From assembly GCA_000149265.1 (NCBI GenBank), contig CH003429.1:127582-191581 (forward strand): a stretch of 64,000 bases of DNA, read 5' to 3'. Source of the DNA: Ciona savignyi. Its lineage: Eukaryota; Chordata; Ascidiacea; Phlebobranchia; Cionidae. The notes below the pieces were generated by a model that was given only the letters and a program-made list of their open reading frames with translations, made no database searches and was not told the DNA's origin. Shown one piece after another: positions 48,428-60,205 of the stretch (positions within the stretch are counted from its first letter, which is position 1; every line of letters begins with the position of its first letter). A program made the position numbers and the translations under genes.

Positions 48428-51400
48428 CTAAGCTGCCAGTCCAGAATTGCGTCTTGGAATGCGAAAGGTTGGGCAAATGGGAAGAAATCGGAAACCCTTT
48501 ACACGTTCGATACCTCTCTGTAGCGGACCTGGGGAAATTAAATGAATGATCGAACTCATGAATAAAAGAACAATCTTCTTAATGTGTTTAACTATGTTAT
48601 ATAGAGTTGTATCTGACAGGCGATATGATTTAAGTGTGCTGCCAGATAGTACAATGGATAGTCAGACAAATAGGATGTTCTACTGCGTATTACCACTCAG
48701 ATGAATAAACATGAACACTCTATTGCTGTTTTTTAGACGACAAAAACGCATAGCCACTTGAGTAATCATATAATTACCTCGCGCCCATCGTTGTGTTATT
48801 AACTGCTATTGCAATGTGTTTTATATATGATTTGGACTTTTTAAGTTTTAGTTTAATCCCTATCTTCAAGTTTCTTGTATAATGGCACAGTCGACCAATT
48901 AGAAACTGTGTGACCGCTTTATATTTTGATTGGGGTCAAATTTGCAATAAAACTTGTAAAAAACAAAGCAATGTTTACAATAGGTCTGTAAATTGTTTCT
49001 AAATCCATCATGAACGGATTCTAGACGATAATTGCTGAGTGGTTTACCAACCTGGAAGATCATAAATAACCTTGTCCGTCGTCGCCGAATCTTCCTTCTG
49101 TGATCCGCTGCCCAACCACGCGATCAAACCTCGCTCTTCCGGCGTACCTGCTCAAACACTTGATGCTAAAATCATGGTAGGTAGTGTGGGAAGTCATGGT
49201 ATATTTCATGGTGAAAGGGTGGGAATGTGTCGGCGTTCTGACGAAGATAGTTTAAAATTCAGCAGAATACGCGTGTCCACAGTGAAGATGATGCTGAGCT
49301 ATATATGTGTGGGACCGGTATTTGTGAACCGCGCATGGAAACTAATTATCTTAACAATATGTAAAACACCTTACCGGGTATCGTGTTATCAAGTACGAAT
49401 CCCAAAACACCAGCGATAAACATTCCAGTTTGCAATAGAACAAGAACAATCTGGTCTCCTTCAACCGACCCTGCGAATGTGATTTAAATATTTACCGGGT
49501 CAAGTTTTAAAACTATGATCGCCTTGTCAACTAGTTTTTCATGGCATTTTAAGTATTCATGTAATAAACCTACGTCAGACCCTACTTACAGAGAAAGGAA
49601 TGGATAGAATATTCATTTTTATATCGGCGAATGAGAAAACCAAGGGAGTTAACACACTAGCAATCGTCAGATCACCTCGCGCCAACCGTCGGGTTAACGG
49701 AGTTATTGCAGTTTGTTGTGTAAGATTCACACGTTTCTTTAATTGACCCAATATTCTGCTGGGTTCAGACAATGTCCATTTAGTGCCTTGCCCAAGGACA
49801 CAACCGAAAAGCTATCGACCAGTTTCGAATCTGAAAACCTTAGACCGAAATGCCACGCACTAGTTAACCAAGCTTTGCGGTCGGATATGTTATTTAAAAA
49901 GTTTATCTATCTACCGGTGGCAATAACTGTTTTGTTCTTCCTGACCCACTCTGGAAGAGCAACGCCCATAAAGATGGAGAATCCCATGACTAGAAGATTC
50001 CTGGACGAATTGAGATCAACGAATTGAAGACTGGACATGCCAACAGCAGCTATCATCCCGAACATCACACAGAACATGCCACCTGCCTCACATTTGTGTC
50101 AGAAATAGTCCGAATTATTACGTGGTTATTGTGCCTAACCTACAACTGGGTCGGGGATTGTGGTGAAGAGTGCTCCAAACTTCCCTATAACTGCAAGAAT
50201 GAGCATGATAATCGCTCCTGTCTGCACCACCCTTCGACTGCCCACCTGTAAACATATACTTATTATATATGTATATATTAACTGTTAAAAGTTTCAATAC
50301 ATAAAAGTTCCATTTTTAAGATAGTACCTTAAAAAATTAATAATACGTTACAAAAATTGATTTATTTTTATCACTACACGTGCAGGAAACACTCTTTTGT
50401 GCTTCTATATAAACATTGTCATATATTTAGGTAAAATACATAATATATTGTTTTACCTTTGTAATCCCGATCGCGCCAATATTCTCGCTGTACGATGTGG
50501 TTCCGTTGCCAGTCCCCAGAGCACCTGCTAATATACATCCAATTCCCTCCGTGAAGACGCCTCTGCGGAAATGCTTTGTAGGATTTGGATAATCTTTTGT
50601 CGGTTGGTGGCAACCAGTTGGTAGCTTGTGCTCTTGCGCAAAGCATGTTTGGTTTAATATTTTAAACAAAAAGAATAAATATATTCCAATCATACCCAAA
50701 ACACTACAGCAGCTTAAGCTACGATGGTCACAACGTAATCTGATAATGCCGGTGCTATGAGGCATGCTATCCTAGCAAAATAGAGTAAAACACACAACGC
50801 TTTGTATAAATATATTGAAGCGGTCTAAAGTTTGGACAATTCAAAAACGCTTCTTGCATATGCGTTCATGATGTTTTAATGAATTCAAATAATTATCCAA
50901 CCTCAACCTACCTGTTTATCGCGTGTGTTGGCGGCGGTGGCACTTGACTCAATCTCGCGCATGCGTAGTAGTCCCCAATAGATTCGATGATCGAAGCAAG
51001 TACTCCACTGATCATGCCTAAAACCCCCGATGCCGTCACCACAGGTACACCCCATTGTCCTATTAGAAAAACACAATCTCGAATGACGTATTTCCTAAAC
51101 AGCGTACGCTGTACATGCATTACGCAACAGTCATATTGTGTTAAGGTTGACATAGATGTCTTGTCCTTCTACGTAGGTTATACAAACTTTCGTCACAACT
51201 AAAGTTTACACTAGGTCATAAATCATTTGTTTTTTAATGCATACTATAGGTATGCTTGGTAAATAGTCTGAAACTATTCCCGAGTCGAGTTACCAACTCT
51301 TTTAAGGTCCACTGGTAGCGATATAGAGTTAAGTTTCATGTTTGTTTTCCACTGAGCGTATCCAACTGTGATTTTCCTTTACTGTGCGGCCACAATTCAG

Positions 51401-53688
51401 TAAGTTCAATTTGATGGAGACTTTTCATACGTAAAGGACGGTACGCAACACGTTTTCGAACAAATTGTAACGTGGGATATTTTATACCGAGAATAAGATT
51501 GCTAGAATGCTGGTTAACACAGTAAAATACAATTATATATATCGTTATCCATTACCAACACTACCTTAGCGGTTGTTGCGACTACCTATACTAGTGCACA
51601 ACAAGTAAGCGATGACGCAAGCTCTAAGATACGTGCATCACGCACACACGTCAAACATAATAGAAGGATACGTGCAGGAGATATGTGATTTCATTATTAT
51701 CATTGTAGGCGACACTACCATATCGACATACGTCATCAAAAATTACCCGGATACGGAAATCGAAACCACGCTGCGTCAGCGAGCACGCCACTTCTGACGT
51801 CAGTTCGTGCAAAATACCCGTATTGTTGTGATGACGCGGGGAAAGCCCCAGCCGCTGTCAGGAATCCGCAAAACATCCATGCGATCAGAACAGCAAGAAT
51901 CACCTGGAAAATCGGGTGCAAACAAGATATTAAAGGTCAATACTACAAGGTAAATTTAAAATTAAAGAAAGTCTCAAACATAGAGAACACACTGGAGTAG
52001 TACCGGTAACACGACAATAGACAGGCTTATACAATCTTACGACTGTTTTTTTTGTTTTAACACCGCTTAAATGTGCACGTAAACGTGAAAAAAATCGACT
52101 CACAGGAAATAATCTGAAAACCTTGACTCGCACGAATCGTTTTCCACCATGTTTCTTGAACCGTGGAAGCGGGACAACCACGTCACGCAAGTGTTGAGAG
52201 AATAGAATGATTAGAAACATCGTCCTTATAATAATAGACGTGTTAGAAACCCGCCAATGGAAAACAACATCGACTTACAAAAAGGAAATGCCCCAATGCT
52301 TGCCTGCAAAGTCTCCAGCAGGCCCGAACAGACCGAGACCAACCAACGTAATAGTTGGTGCAATGGTCAGCGGTCCAATACGAGACATCAGCAAACCCAC
52401 CAAACCGGTTAAACCGAGGAAAACTTGTGTGCACGAGGCTACCATGATAGCTCCTTGCACCTGAAGAACATAAAGTTTTAAACTTTTTTTCAGATCTCTG
52501 TCGCCATTTTCGGCCAGACGACCGTACAAGTTTTGATTAATTTTGTCAGTTTATTCGCCTAATAGATAAAGCCACCGGCCGCCTGACTGGTAAAAATGCA
52601 TCTATCTACGGACATCTTAATCCTGTACAGCACACTGCTATAGTCCAGGTAATCCGACGGTTGAAAGTAATCTGATTATTGGCACTGGTTTAGGATTTCC
52701 ACGAAACATATTCGACTACCTGCACCATTCGAATTTTCCAGAAGTCTGCGGGGATTGAACTTGTAGTAACATTGCTTGATACTGATGTATTACCAATGTT
52801 TGTTACATTGCTTGGCAGCGGGTCGGACACCGAGTTCATGATAGCAATCGCAGGTGTAAGAAAGGAGAAAGCCGCTCCTTGTACAATTGGGAGCCTGAAT
52901 TAGAAAACAACTGATTGGACAATGTTTAGGCATAGGAATTTTCTATATCCCAGTAAATGGGAAAACGCCAGGAGCGTTAATACACGGGCAACCGTTAGAT
53001 TTCCTCGCATCCATTGTCAGGTAACCAAAGCTATAGTTTACGAGTGATCTAGTTTCTCTAATTAGCGTAAACAAATCGGTGTATGTATTAGTATCTGCAT
53101 GAAAGATAAATCAGTTTAGGTGGATAAACGAAACGTAATGGTAACTCCCATCGTGTCAACTATATATTACACGTCAGAACAACCAGTTTGTTTATTTTGA
53201 CTTTCTATCGCGAAATCTGCCACCTTTTAATTATGCTACAAGGATTATTTTTGTCTTAAAAGTGAAATGAAGCTGTAACATACATACCTGTTCCCTATTA
53301 AGGTTTGAAGAAGTGTGCTTATTCCCGACGCAAAGAAAATAGTGCTAATAATCTGGCCTTTTGCAACGTTGTTGTTGGCTATTCCAAGAGGCCCCGCTAG
53401 TATAAGAGGGACTGCCACAGTTGAGCCGAACATAGTCAGGTAATGCTGTAGAATATAATAAACGTTTAATGCGATAATAATTCCTAACCGTGTCAATATA
53501 TCAATCAATTTTACCTGAAACCCCAGCAAAATACACATATACCATGGCGGTACATCTGTTACTCCGTATAAAAGTTCGTTTTTTGTTTTATTTTCGTTCA
53601 AATTTGGTTCGTTACTGACTTCACTATGTGAACCCAGAGGTTTCTTCGTTTGCATTTCGATCTCATTTTCAACCGGTATGCTAGACAT
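48428..53688 (-). CDS. SLC23A: SLC23-family ascorbate/nucleobase transporter
   Basis: Thirteen exons, every junction in phase: 53688-53515, 53445-53288, 52894-52720, 52460-52279, 52224-52104, 51903-51747, 51059-50912, 50562-50457, 50245-50140, 50082-49915, 49470-49375, 49147-49052 and 48528-48428, giving 595 aa, the usual length for sodium-dependent vitamin C transporters (SVCT). The plasma-membrane carrier fold is shown by [77 protein letters not shown] and [10 protein letters not shown]. The family signature [10 protein letters not shown] (398-407) fits [QEP]NxGxxxxT[RKG] exactly. The cytosolic N-terminus is charged and the C-terminus is shorter than in vertebrate SVCT2. Close similarity to SVCT1/2 suggests ascorbate, but urate or nucleobases cannot be excluded. 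A SINE A (49606-49875) lies in one intron. The last exon is copied at 40.0 kb. Confidence 0.95.
49606..49875 (-). repeat. SINE A in SLC23 intron
   Basis: Minus-strand copy with GATAGAATATTCATTTTTAT tail, GCAATCGTCAGATCACCTCG, GGGTTCAGACAATGTCC and CCAAGGACACAACCG; the head is diverged. Between exons 50082-49915 and 49470-49375. Confidence 0.82.
52924..53040 (-). repeat. SINE A tail fragment in SLC23 intron
   Basis: Contains GTAAATGGGAAAACGCCAGG and ACACGGGCAACCGTTAGATT blocks. A further scrap in plus orientation (ACAGCACACTGCTATAG) occurs at 52610-52690. Confidence 0.65.
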
Positions 53689-55007
53689 TTGTACAACTAA
53701 TCTAATTATTAATCATGTAAAGCTGCAAAAAAACTATTTATTTTAATCTGTAATGTCGCTTATATTACTTACTGGTCTTTGCGGCAGAGTGTAGCAATAA
53801 CAAAATTATTTCTTGTATTATTGACTTTTGTTTAACCGGTTTTATCTGTTTCTTATACAGTATGCATGTTCATTAAAGTGTATTTTTAATCGTTATTAAA
53901 GAAACCAAACAAAAAAAGTGTCGTTAATAAAGAAAACCGAAGTAAAAAAACCCCTGCTTTTTCTTTGTTTTTATTGTTTGCGGATTGCTGTGGTAAGAGG
54001 GGCAGGCGCATTTGACTGTTGCTCGTCATTGGCCAAAATTTACCTTAGGCTGTCTTCTCGTTGCAATGCTGGTAGGTGGCTGACACTGATTTCTGATAAT
54101 AACTACATACATGGATCGAACTGTAACTTCTTGATTTTATTCAGCATTTCTGTACGTAAGGTTATTCTGCTTGTTTTTTGTTCATAAAATCACGACAATA
54201 TATACCAAATAAATAAGATCACGAGGACAGGCTAGGTGTGGACGGCTTTTATAACTGTGTGAAATGGGTCGCGTTTGTTTTAAAACAGCGGATATTGCAT
54301 CAACTAAACTTACTGTACTGGGTCATAAACTACGACGCAAATAGTTTCCCGGTATTAAAACAAGTTTACATGTAGTAAGTACAAAAGTAAAAATTGTGTA
54401 AAAACAAATAATATCTAGAAATCGAAATAGCGATTCACCACAATTCTGACTTTCAAGAGAATGTTAATCACTAAATATACTACACTAGCATGGTTGCTGC
54501 TCTCTCTGCCATTTCTTGGTCAAACGCAACGTACCGGCGAGTACGTGCAGCACACAGTTTGCTTTCTTAAGCGGAAACAATTGGAAGGCTGGCTGCAATG
54601 AAAACAGTGCAGCGTGATCGAAACGTTTAGGTGAAACGGTTCTTGTGGCCAGGGGACTACAATGCCACTAACACGTCGCTGGCTCTATAAACATCGAAAT
54701 AGTTCAAATTCTTTTCCGTCTTTAGAGGACGAGACAGGGTAATCTGGCGATTGATCATGTTCAACCCCCCTTACCATACATTGGGTTTATAAAGCATCTC
54801 ATGAACACAAGTTTGTGCATCTTGTTTCTGTACTGTATCTGTTCATCTGTCTTATGCGTGTGAGCATCAATTATTGCGCGTTTTATCTTATTTTGCGTGC
54901 TTCAAGTGCCTTTCTCCTCTCCCAACATTCAGACACGTGCAACCACTCAAGCGTGTTATTTTCAGTGAACACTGAATCGTCGCGATCGTTGTCTACAGCG
55001 AGGAATT
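53689..55007. promoter_or_regulatory. Divergent promoter region, SLC23 / ABHD14
   Basis: A 1.3 kb space separates the 5' ends of the SLC23 gene (-) and the ABHD14-like gene (+). A short SINE A scrap (GGTAATCTGGCGATTG) lies near 54738. No promoter motif is reliably identified. Confidence 0.4.
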
Positions 55008-56958
55008 ATGAGTTACGTAACCGTTAATGGTCTGTGTGTATATTACCGCGAGTTTGGTGCTAACTTAAGCGATAGTAATGGAACTGTATTGCTATTGCAT
55101 GGAATGCGATTCTCTTCAAAAACATGGAAAGATTTAGGAACATTGGAGAGATTAGAAAAGTTGAAATACAGAGCTATAGCTGTTGACCTACCAGGTAGGA
55201 GGTTAATAAGTAACATGGTTGCTCAAAAGTAGTGACTACAATGGACATTTCTACTGAATATCACGTGTTACAACTGCTCTACAAGTTTAGCTGCAGTAAT
55301 AATGTACCATACTCAAAATTGTGTTTTATTTAGACAAATATTTCTGATGTTTATCCTGGAGGATGAGGAAATAAATGACTTTAAAGGTTTATCTTTAATA
55401 AACATCTAATATCTTGCTCCCACGGTCCAGTTAAGCCAGCTAATACAGTTTTGTTATAAATGCACTGTTATTATTAAAACGTTGCTCTGAACTTAGTTCA
55501 CCCCATCCAAACAATTTGGCTCAGACAACTTCCTTTCAATGCCTTGCCTATGAGTGCAGCCTACTCGCCAGCCACCAGTTCCGATCCCACAGCCATTTGG
55601 TCAAAAGGAGATGTACAAGCCCATCCATTTTTTTCTGCCAGATCACTCACTTCTGTGAAATGATTTCAACCAAGCTCTTTAATTTTTATTAGACAAATCA
55701 AAAGTTTAAATTTAAGGCAGATTGATTTCGTGCATTGAAATGTTTTGTTTCCAGGGTACGGGCAATCGAAAGACACAAAGGTTCCCCCAGAAAAAGGGAA
55801 ATTCATTGCTGACGTGTGCGATCAGTTGTCGATTGATCGTCCGATTGTTATAAGCCCTTCTATGAGCGGAGAGTATTCGTTGCAGTTTTTGCATGGTGGG
55901 TAGTAGATACTAGTCATTCTGTGGTCGATTCATAATTGGGGCGGTTTGTTCCAATTTTCTGCATCTCTTGGACCAATCAAACTAAAAACAAATAGAACTA
56001 TATTTTGATTAACATAATTATAGAATGTTTACTATAAACATGGCATACTTGCCTTGTTAAAGTATCCTTGCTATTTAACAAAATCGGATTCCAACTAGAC
56101 AAAAAAGCTATATCTTCGCTCAACTTTTAATACGAAGATAAAATAGATTATTGTGGTGTGTGACTCACTTAAGCTTTCCACAGAATTTGGTAACTTAAAG
56201 ATGAAAGCTTATATTCCAATTGCTCCGGTGTCTACTGAGAAGTATTCGAATGAGGATTACAGCAATGTAAGAACGCCCACGTTCATCGTGTTCGGTGAGT
56301 TTAATTGTAAAATAAATTATGAATGACTCCATTGTTTGGAAACTCGTATATGGGCATAAGACAAACTAAATATTAGTGTAGGATAATTATGAATGTTTTT
56401 TTCGATACGATGTATACGTACGTGTGCCCCTAATGGAAATGCATTGACTGTTTTAAGTGTTTTATGATATGACGTATCCTCGGAATAATTCAACAGTCGG
56501 TGCCGATTGCAAGTGGTCGTTTATTTCTGTACCTTTTCTCGTCAGGTGGCGCTGGTGTAACATGCATCGTTGTCGGGTGAGGTTTGGTAATTGTGCGGTC
56601 GTGTGGCCTAATGGTTAACGCGACCGATACATATACCGACTCTTATACAAAAATCGGTCCTGGTGACGAGCCCATCATGGTTTCGAAATTTGGCCCGGTA
56701 AAAAAAATTGGGGATTGATCTAACAATTGTTTATGATTTCGGATACATTTTGTTTAATTTACATCTTATCTTTATTATCTTGTAACTAATAACATCTCAG
56801 GTGCAAATGATGCGATGTTGGGCGAGCAATCATTGAATAATCTCCGGAAGATTCCCGGAAGTAAGATTTTCAAGATGGCGGACGCTGGGCACGCTTGTTA
56901 TTTAGACCAACCCGATCTATGGCATCAATACCTGGAAGAAATTTTGTCAAATGTTTGA
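55008..56958 (+). CDS. ABHD14B: ABHD14-type alpha/beta hydrolase
   Basis: Four phase-1 exons, 55008-55194, 55755-55895, 56184-56294 and 56801-56958, give 198 aa (human ABHD14B is about 210). The start MSYVTVNGLCVYYRE opens the fold. LLLHGMRFSSKTWKDLGTL is the oxyanion/HG region, followed by YRAIAVDLPGYGQSK. The nucleophile lies in SPSMSGEYS (Ser98), the acid in GANDAM (Asp150) and the base in AGHACYLDQP (His177), so the triad is intact. The absence of an N-terminal anchor favours the cytosolic/nuclear 14B form over membrane-anchored 14A. ABHD14B has been described as a lysine deacetylase-type enzyme producing acetyl-CoA (family knowledge). Intron 3 holds a tRNA-like repeat. Confidence 0.95.
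55540..55612 (-). repeat. SINE A head relic in ABHD14 intron
   Basis: CAATGCCTTGCCTATGAG, then CGCCAGCCACCAGTTCC and GCCATTTGGTCAAAAGG correspond to the head half of SINE A, strongly diverged. Confidence 0.5.
56597..56700 (+). repeat. tRNA-like repeat (SINE family B)
   Basis: GTGTGGCCTAATGGTTAACG (A-box arm) and CCCATCATGGTTTCGAAATT (T arm/B box) are separated by about 55 nt, including ACATATACCGACTC and ACAAAAATCGGTCC. Matches 19781-19870 and, loosely, the lectin 5' repeats. Intron 3 of the ABHD14-like gene. Confidence 0.65.
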
Positions 56959-57309
56959 ATGAAATTATCATAAAACGTGACGATATTTGGAATATTTGGC
57001 GGGTTTAGTTTACTTTACTCATATGTTTACGATAAAAGTACAAAGTAGAATTATTTTGTTTTACACTAAAATTTGTGTTGTTTAAATGCTCTATTAAAAC
57101 GAATCGTAAATGCAACATATTCTGCTTGTATCGGCCTTTCCATTGCCTTTTTCTCGTCATGTATATTCCTGACTATCAACAAGAAGTATTTCGCCTAATC
57201 GGAAACAATTTTAACATCTGTTAGTTAACGTCAGTATTTGTTTAAAGGGCGGGTTGTTAAGTATCTCCCAACTCTGTTTTACCACGTTTTGGTGTTTGCG
57301 GTATTACAG

Positions 57310-57381
57310 GGTTCCGTGGTGTAACGGTTATCACTCTGGACTTTGAATCCAGCAATCCGAGTTCAAATCTCGGCGGAACCT
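57310..57381 (+). tRNA. tRNA-Gln (anticodon TTG)
   Basis: A full 72 nt cloverleaf: acceptor stem GGTTCCG/CGGAACC (7 bp, perfect), D arm with GTGTAACGGTTATCAC, anticodon stem CTGGA/TCCAG around loop CTTTGAA, variable loop, and T arm CCGAG-TTCAAAT-CTCGG. Anticodon TTG reads CAA (Gln). A and B boxes are intact and no intron is present. The downstream T stretches are only TTT, so the terminator is weak. Discriminator base is T. Likely functional. Confidence 0.96.
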
Positions 57382-57593
57382 TAATTTATTTACAAACATT
57401 CATGACAAGTCACAGCAATTTCAGATTGGAATAAAGGTATTCTGCATGTAAATGTTAGCTTTGATTAAGTTCACTTCGAAATACACTTTTAATTAAAAAC
57501 ACACGGCAAATAAAGTACTACTATTTGACAGATGGTAGCAATTTTTCAGTTGAGAAGTAATTAGTATCTGTAATATGCTAACAGCAATTGCGT

Positions 57594-58052
57594 TTAAACA
57601 TCAAATAATAGTGTTTGACATGATAAAACAGTGCTTATATGCTTATTCCAGTATTTTGTTAAACAGTTAATTCTTTGCTGATTTATTTGTTTTGATTGGC
57701 GGTTCTTATGACGGTCGTAATGGTGACAAAATAATGCTTTTCCAAATTTCAAATGAAAAAAGGCATACTGAATTAAGTAGCATGTTCGTTTATAAATCGT
57801 CATAATGACGCAACGATGAGTTAGGTTTGGAATTATAAATGCCAAAATGACCACACAAACCGTGTCGGAAAAAACAGGGCTGCAGCAATTGAGAAGCGCT
57901 AAAGAATTTTCGAGATTCGTTTCTTGTTTGTTTAGAATTGCTTCCTCCCAAAGTGTAGATAAACAAAATGAGCAGAACGAATCGACCGAAGATAAGTATA
58001 CCATCTTTATATCAGCCATATTATGTATTTCGACTTGGATTTCACAACACAA
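57594..58052 (-). pseudogene. Decayed copy of the seven-helix gene
   Basis: The minus strand carries similarity to the 3' part of the seven-helix gene at 60205-59222, but in mixed frames. VVILAFIIPNLTHRCVIMTIY matches the parent's VILAFIVPDTTTRHVTITVY in its coding frame. Upstream, ILNKQETNLENSLALLNC matches the parent's DNA read one frame off. Then FHLKFGKALFCHHYDRHKNR parallels the parent's C-terminal DNA. At least one frameshift and the loss of the 5' half make it a pseudogene. Confidence 0.8.
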
Positions 58053-59221
58053 CCACGCGCTGGAAAGTCATAGTTATCTAAAAAAAAATCCCCAACGGTT
58101 CGGCAAAAGCGGTTTACGGAAATGACGTCATGCATATTTTTTTACGGTTTACTGTTAAGATACTTCGGGTTCTACAAAGATTTTCCGGAGTTTATCAGAT
58201 TCAGGCAATGTTTCCCAAATCCTTGCCAAAGTACACAACTGACTAGCTAGCGACTATTTTCGAAACTGCAACCCTTCGGCTGAAAGGAGACGCATTGGCA
58301 AACCATAATATTCGGTGGGTCAAACACAATTGGTCAACTGTACAAACAATTAATAAACCTGAAATTTTTTCGACAACCCTAAAATAGGGAATAATTTATA
58401 TTTTACTTTTGGTGTTAGTGGTCTAGAAATTCCATTAAACTAATGGAAATTTACACCTAAACCCAGGCAACCACAAACAACATCTAATGGGCGAGCAATT
58501 TGACCAGTCAAACAAAAAATATAAATATTTAGATGCGGTACAAAATATGGAAAGATCAAATACTTTACTTTATTTATAATGATTTTAAGCTGATAAGCCA
58601 CCGTACTATTGGTTTATACCAGCAAAAACAGTAATATTGGTTGATAAATTTATTTTATACAATATATTTGTGACGAAAAACACAAACCATGGAAAACGTT
58701 ATATGAGATTCCAACAGGAAAACTATAACTAAGCAAGTGCTATATAAATAACCTGAACTATTGCTTTATCATCATCGGTATAAAAATGTTTCTCTGCACG
58801 AGCTACATAACTCTTGGAGAGGTTTATTGAACGTATTCTTGAATGGCATCTCAGAGGAGATAATCCCCTTGATGAAGTCTTCATTTTCACAATTAGGGAT
58901 GTTGATCAATGATGACTAGTTACGTCCCTTATTTTGCAAAACAATTATGACAAACGTGTTCTTTATACCAATATTTAGTTTGCATACGCTTACCATTAGT
59001 TTACGTAGGCTTACATAGCTCTAAAGTGGATATTGCTTTTAACGTTGGCGGAATATATACACCTTCTGATAGTTACTCATTATTTTGAAATCCATATGAC
59101 GTAATGTAGTTTTAATAAATTATTAAGAAATCATGAACAGTTTTTAACAAATATTCAGACTGCACAGTAAATGTGTAGATATTTATTTGACAAATGGTGT
59201 TTTATTATGATGGCTGAGAGT
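58053..59221. other. Intergenic region with SINE A head relic
   Basis: A SINE A head half on the minus strand lies at about 58195-58325 (TCAGGCAATGTTTCCC, CTGACTAGCTAGCGACT, CGGCTGAAAGGAGACGC). The rest, up to the seven-helix stop codon, is AT-rich without supported genes. Confidence 0.6.
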
Positions 59222-60205
59222 TTAAACCTTTGATTCTGCGGTTTGCTGTCCATTGGAAGATCTGGGTTGGCTTGTGGTGATTGGTTGTTTTTCTTTTGTT
59301 TGACGTAACGGTGACGTAACAATGCCTTTCCAAGTTTCAAAAGAAAAAAGAATGCTGAGTAAGTTGATGAACATGTTGATGTCATAAACAGTGATTGTGA
59401 CGTGTCGTGTGGTTGTATCAGGGACTATGAATGCCAGGATGACCATAGCTACAAAATCGGAAATGACGCAAATGACGGCGAAGATTGCTGAGCGTTTGAC
59501 AATTTTCGAAATTCGCTTCTTGTTTGCCGAAGAGCTGTTCCGACGTAAAGGGTATATAAAAAGAAACAGCAATAAGAACTGGCCAACCAGAATGATTCCG
59601 TTGCTCATATATATCGGCCACACTACGTATTCCGACTTTGGTTTGGTAACGCAACCCCTCGGTGATGCGTCATAATTATCTGACGACAGATAGGCAAGAG
59701 CGGCAGCTGTATACCCAATCCATATAACCAAAATACTACCCAAGCTTATAACCTTAACAGTGGTGTTACAAATCGTGGATATAGCTGGATGTTGGTAAAG
59801 TGAACGCTGTTTAAGCCACAGAAACGTGAAGACACCAATTGTAGTCAGGCAGTACCCAGTTACCGAGACATCCATAGAAATCTCACATGCTCGTGACGTC
59901 ACGTCTTCGTAGCCGACATTAAAAGCAGCTTGATCGGGTATTGTCCTCAGGTAGCTAAGCAAATAGGCACACAAGAACGACGTATATGTTACCCTTCCTG
60001 CGGTTTCGTCTCCTGAGTCAGTTTTCCGCCATTTTCTGTGTATCTTTCCATAGATGCATATAGCCACAACCATCCATGTAATGATGAGTAGGAATATGAA
60101 GTTGCAAATCGTACCTATATACCACTCCGGCTGGGTGAAACGATTCCCGGGAATGAAGTCAGAAACATTGCCGGTAGTTACGTTAGACCCTGACATTTTA
60201 AACAC
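59222..60205 (-). CDS. Intronless seven-helix membrane protein, orphan
   Basis: A single 327-codon frame. The preferred start may be the Met at residue 4 (MSGSNVTTG), three codons in. The N-terminus carries two N-glycosylation sites (NVT, NVS). Seven hydrophobic segments are visible: about 29-52 (FIFLLIITWMVVAICIY), 73-90, 113-133 (TGYCLTTIGVFTFLWL), 150-172, 197-222 (GQFLLLFLFIYP), 238-260 (SAIFAVICVISDFVAMVILAF) and 270-288. The loop after helix 5 is basic (RRNSSSANKKRISKIVKR) and the C-tail is short and Ser/Thr/Gln-rich. Topology fits a G-protein-coupled receptor, but no DRY or NPxxY motif is present and I cannot assign a class. Lack of introns suggests a retro-derived or lineage-expanded gene. 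A decayed copy lies 1.2 kb downstream. Confidence 0.8.
   Translation of the reverse strand: MFKMSGSNVTTGNVSDFIPGNRFTQPEWYIGTICNFIFLLIITWMVVAICIYGKIHRKWRKTDSGDETAGRVTYTSFLCAYLLSYLRTIPDQAAFNVGYEDVTSRACEISMDVSVTGYCLTTIGVFTFLWLKQRSLYQHPAISTICNTTVKVISLGSILVIWIGYTAAALAYLSSDNYDASPRGCVTKPKSEYVVWPIYMSNGIILVGQFLLLFLFIYPLRRNSSSANKKRISKIVKRSAIFAVICVISDFVAMVILAFIVPDTTTRHVTITVYDINMFINLLSILFSFETWKGIVTSPLRQTKEKQPITTSQPRSSNGQQTAESKV

Noticed and set aside
57847..58125. 92-codon plus frame
   Set aside because: Antisense shadow of the decayed seven-helix copy.
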